A stretch of DNA of 64,000 nt from Anas platyrhynchos (taxonomy: Eukaryota; Chordata; Aves; Anseriformes; Anatidae). The notes beneath the pieces were generated by a model that worked only from the letters and a program-made list of their open reading frames with translations, did not search any database and was not told the DNA's origin. The position numbers and the translations under genes were made by a program. Shown piece after piece: positions 58,528-64,000 of the stretch. Position 1 is the stretch's first letter. Every line of letters begins with the position of its first letter. The stretch spans positions 11,209,501-11,273,500 of the forward strand of contig NC_092604.1 in the NCBI RefSeq assembly GCF_047663525.1, given 5' to 3'.

Positions 58528-60055
58528 CCCCGCGGCTCCTGTGGCATTGGCGGGCAGCGGCCGCCCTGGCGGAGGGGCTCCCGCAGGGCTCGGGGCGCTG
58601 CGCGCCTCAGGCCCGCCGGTAGGAGCCGGGCCCCGCTGCCCCCTTCCCTTCTCCCCCTTTCTCCTTCCCCACCCGCCCTTGACAGCCGCCATTTGCTTTG
58701 CAGGTCCCTCGGCGGCCCCCGGAGGAGCGGCGGCGGCGGCTTCAAGTCCCCGGTGAGTGCCCGAGGCCGGGCCGCGGCCTGTGGGTGGGCGCTGCTGGCC
58801 CCGCCCGGGGCAGGCCGGCACCTCAGGGAGCCCGGAGCGCCCCGGGAGCGGCCGCCCCGCCGGTATTCGGGGGGTGTTCGGCCCCGGCACCTCGGGAGCA
58901 GTCGGTGGGTGCTGTAACGTGTCTGTCCGTGGCTCTGTCCGTCTGTCTGTCCCTGTGTGTGCCCCCAGGTCCCGGCCTCAGCCTCCTGCCGCCCTCCCGA
59001 GGCCACCGGAGAAGCCCTGCGCCGGGAGATCGAGGAGCTGCGGCAGAAGGAGCTCGCTCTGGACCAGGAGATCGCCCAGCTGATGGCTGAGTATGTCCTC
59101 GGGAGCGCGATGTCTCTGCTGTTTTGGGTTTAAAGCGTGCTGTGGTGCGGTAATTAGAGCTGAAGGGGTCTGTGGTGGTGCTGTTCTTGTCCCAGTGCTG
59201 CTCAGGGTTGGTTACAGCATTGGTTTGAATTGCAGGACTGGTAAAGACAACAGAGGATCCTTTGCAGTTCGTTTAGTAAAGGAGAACAAATTCTACTGAG
59301 AGCTTGGTTAAGGAAACTTTAACTTTACCTTGGATCTTGCTGAGGGAATTAAGTGTATGTTGGAAACGAATAGTTTTAATTGTCGTGGTACTATGGGATG
59401 TCATGCCACCAGAAGTGCTTGTTCATGTGAGGCTTAGAACTGTGATTGTGCCTTGTATGGCCTGCCACATCTAGTCCTGGATAACCTTCCTTTGTTTTTC
59501 CTTCTTGGAGCAATGTGCACTCTTTCTATGTATAAAGTGCTTACCGTGCAGCAGCAGCAATCCCTCTGTGTCACTTTTGATTTTTCTGGTTTTGTTGCAG
59601 AGGCTACAGCCTGGAGGAGTTGGAGAAACACATCGCTCTGCTCCATGAGTATAACGACATTAAAGATGCCGGTCAGATGCTGCTGGGCAAGCTGGGTAAG
59701 GAATAACTCTTGTTATTTTCTTGGAATGTTCTTAGAACTGATTCAAATTAGAACTTAGAATATATGAACTATTTGGCATTTAGAGGTATTTTAGTCCATG
59801 TATGGATTACTGAAGTTTGATACATCTTGCTAATTTCTGTTGGCTTTGTTATTCATAGGCTTTAAAGAAAAAAAGTAGTGGGGCAAGCAGGGGGCATAGC
59901 TGCAAAATCTTTGATTGGTTTCTTAGCTATGGGAGGTTCTATGACTTGCTCTTTGTTTAATGAAATCAACGGTATTTATTTCTTTTCTAGCTGTTATCCG
60001 AGGGGTTACTACAAAGCAGCTGTACCCTGAATATGATCTGGAGCTCAGTGACTAG
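58490..60055 (+). CDS. SWI5: SWI5 homologous recombination repair protein
   Basis: With SFR1 (MEI5), SWI5 stabilises RAD51 filaments and stimulates strand exchange in homologous recombination. Firm exons: 58969-59090 (VPASASCRPPEATGEALRRE, then EELRQKELALDQEIAQLMA), 59601-59695 (GYSLEELEKHIALLHEYNDI to LLGKL), and 59991-60055 (AVIRGVTTKQLYPEYDLELS-D, TAG at 60053). The coiled coil followed by LLHEYNDIKDxGQMLLGKLAVIRGVTTK is the Swi5 family signature. The N-terminus is uncertain. A first exon from ATG 58490 to the donor after 58618 joins exon 58969 in frame directly. A well-spliced exon at 58704-58752 (reading GGGGFKSP into exon 58969) is in frame with 58969 but not with that ATG. The start given is thus a choice, not a certainty. 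Confidence 0.9.
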
Positions 60056-60710
60056 CACCGAACCTGAAGGCTGCCGTATCCTGCAATGACTGTTACTGGC
60101 CCATTTTGTGCTGTCATTCCTGTTTAGAACCAGCACGAGGTTGTCTCAGGTGTGTGTGTGTGTAAACTTCTAGGAGTGCTGTTAACAGCCTTGTTCTAAG
60201 AGGCTTTGGAGTGCCAAATTATCAGTCTCTCAACTGGTTCCTGCATGTGGGAAGGGGCGTTGGAGATGTGGACTTTTGGATAAATTTGGTTTTGTATGCT
60301 ACCTGATCACCGCTATTTTTATTTTTTTGTTGGAAATGTAATTCAAGGATGGTGCAAAGACTGTTCCCATTGAGTCTTTACCTCTCTTCAGCATCCAGGG
60401 TCAGTTTGGATATGCTGATCTGCAGGTGGGAGAGCTACTGCTGAATGGATGGAGGAAGTGAGGGCGTACAAATGTGCAATGGAATGGCTGCTTTGAAGGA
60501 AAAGAGAAACCCTCAGAAATAGGGAGGGCAGAGGGTTGAAGTTGTTTGGTTTTGTTTTGCTTTTTAGGATTGGATCTGGAGAAGTTTGAGTGTTTTATAT
60601 TTTTGTACTTAACTGCTCAGGTATCTAGAGATTTTTGTATCCTTTCTACAGTGAAATGTGCAGTTGTATTGAACTACCCAATCTGAATAAAGCAGCTCTC
60701 ACATCTCAGC
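60056..60710 (+). other. SWI5: SWI5 3' UTR with poly(A) signal
   Basis: Non-coding sequence after the SWI5 stop, ending at AATAAA 60686-60691, which is followed by a tctcac stretch. The UTR is about 650 nt long. Confidence 0.8.
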
Positions 60711-62280
60711 AATTCACTTTAAAAGCCTTGGAAGCATGAAATGAACTGGGGAACAAATCCTGAAAATGTGTTCTAAGACAACTTTGAGATCTATTATTCA
60801 GATCTTGTTTGGGGACTCGGTGGAGGCAGCATGGCAGTAACGGGTGGGGGCAGAATTCCGTTAGCTCACTTCTAAATCCAGCGTCACTGAAAGTGAGCAG
60901 TGTCCTAAAATGCAAAATTGTGTTGAGAGCGTGAATGTTTCAATGTCAGGTGCTAGGACTGAGGGTGACTGTACGGCCTAAATTTGGCTACTTCGTGTAG
61001 TTCTAGGAGCGCTGGTGCAGCTGTAGCCGTGCTGGCGTTCTGCCAGCCCCGAGACTCACACTTCTGCAGGGATGGTTTACGCTTCAGTCAGCACACGACA
61101 GCCGTCAGTGGAAGGTGTCCTGATCTCCATCCATTGTCCACGATGGATGAGCACACACAAACCCAGCCAGCTAAGAGAGCAAATTGCCCTTGGTGAGTCT
61201 GCAGCAGGCACAGGAACGTGCCACGTGGCGGCAGCTGTGCTCCACGGCTGCCTTGGCTGCTACTTGCAGTGCACGGAGAGCCAGAAGAATGGGAAGAGCC
61301 CAGGGTTTGAGTTAAGGACTTCAGGGATGCCTCAGGCCTCCAAGAGTTACTCCTTATACTTTCAGGGCTACCTCGAGGGTAAAACATGCTCACCTTTACC
61401 CAAATCCAGCAGAGGAACAAATACTTTCTATTGCTCTATAAGGTTTATAAACCCAGAAATACACAAGTCTACTTCAGATATGGAGCTGGGAAAACACTGC
61501 AGGTTGTAACGGGAAGTATATCTTCAGTATTTTCATTTACATGTAAACTTACAAAGTTTTTCTGCTAAGTCCAGTCCATATCTAATGAGCTAACAGAGAA
61601 CTGGTATTCCAGAACTTAGTTTCATGGAAGAGCAGTACCTGCTGTCTGCAGGCAGCTGCTAAAGGGCAAGATACCACAGACCCCTGAATACCTTTGGTAC
61701 TAAACCCAAAAAAAGCTCCTTTTTTTTCCTAGGGTGGGACCCTAGGAAACACGTGTGTTTAACACAGTGTGAACATATGTGTTAATCTGCTGCTGCTTTT
61801 TGTGCCATATGAATTTTTTTGACACTTTATAGTGTTTTACTCCCCATGGTGACAACATCTACGATTTTCAGCGTACTTAAGTGCTGTGGATTCCTTGCAG
61901 CAGACACAATGCTGATGCCACGGACTCCAGTGATCGGAGAGAAGTAATTGCCCCTTCCCTGCTTATCTTAGCGGAGATTCAATATTGGGTGAGCAACAAA
62001 GCCTGTCCAAAAATAACAGCTGCGTGGCAGAGCAGCATGGCCTGGGACACCAGCTAGCAGCCACAGTGTTGCTGTGTACTCACGGGAGTTCAGAACAACG
62101 TTATTTTCCTGCATGTGCTTCTTTATTAAGACAAAAGCTCCGAAACACTAGATTAGGACTCTCTCAACACCGTGGATGTCATACAGCTTGCTTACACACT
62201 TACTTCCCTGTGCACAGCCAACATTTCTGCTGTGACAACAGATTTAGGGTAAGGTCAGTGCTGTTGTTTGCCTGCTTGTT
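60711..62280. other. Intergenic SWI5-PIERCE1
   Basis: The 1.6 kb between the two convergent genes shows no exon, RNA gene or transposon I could name. Open frames of up to 145 codons on either strand lack family motifs. Both genes end into this stretch. Confidence 0.55.
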
Positions 62281-62294
62281 TTTTGGGGGGGATG

Positions 62295-62300
62295 TTTATT
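62295..62300 (-). terminator. PIERCE1: PIERCE1 poly(A) signal
   Basis: TTTATT on the plus strand, i.e. AATAAA on the minus strand, 67 nt after the PIERCE1 stop codon. This gives a very short 3' UTR. A second copy, about 180 bases further along the minus strand near 62120, is the alternative. Confidence 0.65.
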
Positions 62301-62366
62301 TTTTTTACCTATGCAGCCAGCACTAAATTGAAGTGGCTTGGCATTGTAGCTGCTGGTGCTGCAGCT

Positions 62367-63315
62367 CTAACAGTGCGACGGCCCCCTGGCGTTGTAGCTG
62401 GGGTGGAAGTTGAGGGTGTCATGGGGGGTGATGAAGTTGTCTGGGCCAGTGACGCGGCTCTTCTCCAGGTAGGTGTTGAGCCCGTTGTCCCTGTACATGC
62501 CGCACTGCGCCAGAGTGTTCGAAAATGCGTGCGAGGTGACGTGCAAGGTGGTCTGTGGGAAGGAGAAACGGGAGGAAGGAGATGATTTACATGCCAACAG
62601 CAGCAGCACCTGCAGTTTGTACAAATCTGGACAAAGCTGTAAGGGTTCTTCATCTCAAGGCATCTCAAGGAGTTCATTGTCATGGGATGGGGGTCTGAGA
62701 TGGTTCAGAGCTGCTGGGTCTGCCAGTGGCTGCTGAATGCCATCTCTGAGATGTGGCACCAAAACCTCCTAGCCTGGCTGCTTTGTGGCAGGAAGGAGGT
62801 TTGCTCTGCCTTGGCCTGGAAGCTTTTATGGAGGACATGGACCTGGGAAGAAGAAAATGAACCCAGCACTGGCAGCGTGGTGTCATTAACCACAGACCCT
62901 TGGGATGCTCCAGCTCAGTGTGCCAGCACCAGCTCTCCCTTCCACCAAACTAGGGGCTTTGTGAACTGGGGGGGGGGGCTTCGCGAGCCTTGGGAGGGTG
63001 GCAAAAGCCACCCCGGGAGGCCCAAGGGGGTGGACGAGACCCGTTGGAGTCACCGGGACCCCGGGGAACGGCTCGGGCTCGCACCTACCGGCACCTCGTG
63101 CACCGTGGGGGCTCTGCTGCCATAAGCCTGGTTGCTGGTCCGGTACAGGGGGTGCTGCTGCCTGCGGGGGGGAGGACACAGAGCATCAAAACGGGGGGGA
63201 ACCGGGGAGGGTTTGGGGCCGGGGGGAGCCGGGGCTGCGCTCACCGGGAGCCGGCGGGGTGCGGGGGTACCGGGTACCGGGAGCCGGGGACTCCCGGGGC
63301 ATCCGGACGGGACAT
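62367..63315 (-). CDS. PIERCE1: Piercer of microtubule wall 1 (C9orf116)
   Basis: PIERCE1 is a microtubule inner protein of motile-cilium doublets, required for outer dynein arm docking and left-right patterning; it was first found as a p53-induced gene. Exon 63089-63161 encodes QQHPLYRTSNQAYGSRAPTV and HEVP. Exon 62367-62552 encodes TTLHVTSHAFSNTLAQCGMY, RDNGLNTYLEKSRVTGPDNF and NFHPSYNARGPSHC, then TAG. Human has VYRTSNQAYGSRAPTVHEMP, GGMFRNNTLNVYLEKSIVTGPDN and LNFHPSYN, so identity is clear. The 5' exon is less sure. A donor at 63244 (gtgagc) fits the frame, with ATG at 63315 giving 109 residues (human 136). An in-frame ATG at 63471 would give 161 residues but sits on the MRPS2 start. The N-terminal block expected before YRTSNQ (a PGWFRGYRT-type motif) is not recognisable. 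Confidence 0.87.
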
Positions 63316-63469
63316 GGGGACCGGGGGGGACCTGGAGGGACCTGGGGGGACCGGAGGGGTTCGGGGGAACCAGGAGGGACCGGAGGGGGGCAGCAGCACG
63401 GGGGGGGGCGTGGGGCGGTGGAAGCGGAAGGCTCCGCTCCTCTTCCTCTTCCTCCCACGGGCTCGGATC
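63170..63469. promoter_or_regulatory. Bidirectional PIERCE1/MRPS2 promoter region
   Basis: The two genes point away from each other with about 150 bp between candidate start codons (63315 minus, 63470 plus). The sequence is extremely GC-rich with strong G bias on the plus strand (repeated ggggacc, accgggagccgg, ggaggga). A GCGGAAG ETS-family core is at 63424-63430, common in promoters of mitochondrial ribosomal protein genes. No TATA box is visible. Confidence 0.6.
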
Positions 63470-63916
63470 ATGGCGCTGCCGCGGATCCTGCGGGCAGGTG
63501 AGGGCTCGGGCAGTGCTAAACCGAGCTGAACCGAGCTAAACCGGGCTAAACCGAGCCGTGCCCGGCAGTGTGACCGCTGTCCTTCTCTCCCCGCAGCCGC
63601 CCCCCGGCTCTACAGCAGCCTCCCGGCCCCGGTGCCGGTCCCAGCCCCGGCCCCAGCCGCCCGGTCCCCCGGTCCCGGTGAGTGCTGCCGAGCCCCGGCC
63701 CCTTTCCCCTGTCCCAGGGCTTTGCTCCTGCCCCTGCCGGCTCGGGAGGTCGGGAGCGATGGTTGGGGTTTTTGTCCTTGTCGCAGCTGCGGGTGACGGG
63801 CTGCTGAGCGAGCCTCTGAGCCACCCCGACTTCTTCAACGTGAAGGAGCTCTTCTCCATGAAGGATCTGTTCAACGCCCGGGTGCACCTGGGGCACAAAA
63901 AGGGCTGTCGGCATAG
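63470..63916 (+). CDS. MRPS2: Mitochondrial small-subunit ribosomal protein uS2m, 5' part
   Basis: Exons 63470-63497 (MALPRILRA), 63597-63677 ([20 protein letters not shown] to SPGP) and 63787-63916 ([40 protein letters not shown], then CRHR) splice in frame, with donors gtgagg, gtgagt and gtgagt. The N-terminus is Arg-, Ala- and Pro-rich without acids, as in a mitochondrial targeting peptide. [10 protein letters not shown] is the uS2 signature motif. The gene continues beyond 64000, so about 79 residues are visible. uS2m sits in the head of the mitochondrial 28S subunit. PIERCE1 is its head-to-head neighbour in mammals as well. Confidence 0.93.
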
Positions 63917-64000
63917 GTGAGTGCTGCCCGTCTTCGTGATCCGGCACTTGTTCACTTCACGAGTGTGTCCGCAGTCTACACAAGCCTTTGGAGGTGGCAT

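Noticed and set aside
61072-61509. Plus-strand 145-codon frame between SWI5 and PIERCE1
   Set aside because: No family motif, no promoter, splice or poly(A) context, and average composition; treated as chance.

Overview
The window is vertebrate nuclear DNA, almost certainly from a bird or at least a sauropsid. Introns are compact and repeats are scarce. The one clear transposon fragment is CR1-like. The gene order DNM1 - GOLGA2 - SWI5 matches the human 9q34 block. All genes were built by hand from splice sites, reading frame and recalled family sequences; no database search was run.

Layout. (1) 1 to about 35,520, plus strand: the 3' half of DNM1 (dynamin-1). It holds the end of the stalk/middle region, the PH domain, the GED, the proline-rich domain and three alternative C-terminal exons. 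The GTPase domain lies upstream of the window. The exons for the main isoform give 466 codons before the stop, the same length as the corresponding part of human DNM1. On the opposite strand, inside a DNM1 PH-domain intron, lies the mir-199b hairpin (mature arms at 15,520-15,541 and 15,558-15,580). (2) 38,959-57,730, minus strand: complete GOLGA2 (GM130), tail-to-tail with DNM1. Its 28 coding exons join in frame to 1,048 residues. (3) About 58,490-60,691, plus strand: SWI5, head-to-head with GOLGA2 across a CpG island, a 45-bp minisatellite and two ZNF143-type promoter motifs. The SWI5 core is certain; its N-terminus is not. (4) 62,295-63,315, minus strand: PIERCE1 (C9orf116), and 63,470 onward, plus strand: the first three exons of MRPS2. 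These two are head-to-head and share a very GC-rich promoter.

The genes do not form one pathway: DNM1 is endocytic membrane fission, GOLGA2 is cis-Golgi tethering, SWI5 is RAD51-dependent recombination, PIERCE1 is ciliary doublet structure and MRPS2 is mitochondrial translation. They are linked by shared promoters and by synteny. I found no undescribed system. The points most worth checking are a third DNM1 C-terminal exon encoding the DNM2/DNM3-type tail, the mir-199b locus with a CpG cluster upstream of it, two 12-nt dynamin micro-exons, a GC-AG intron in GOLGA2, the unresolved starts of SWI5 and PIERCE1, and the joining of PIERCE1-MRPS2 to SWI5.
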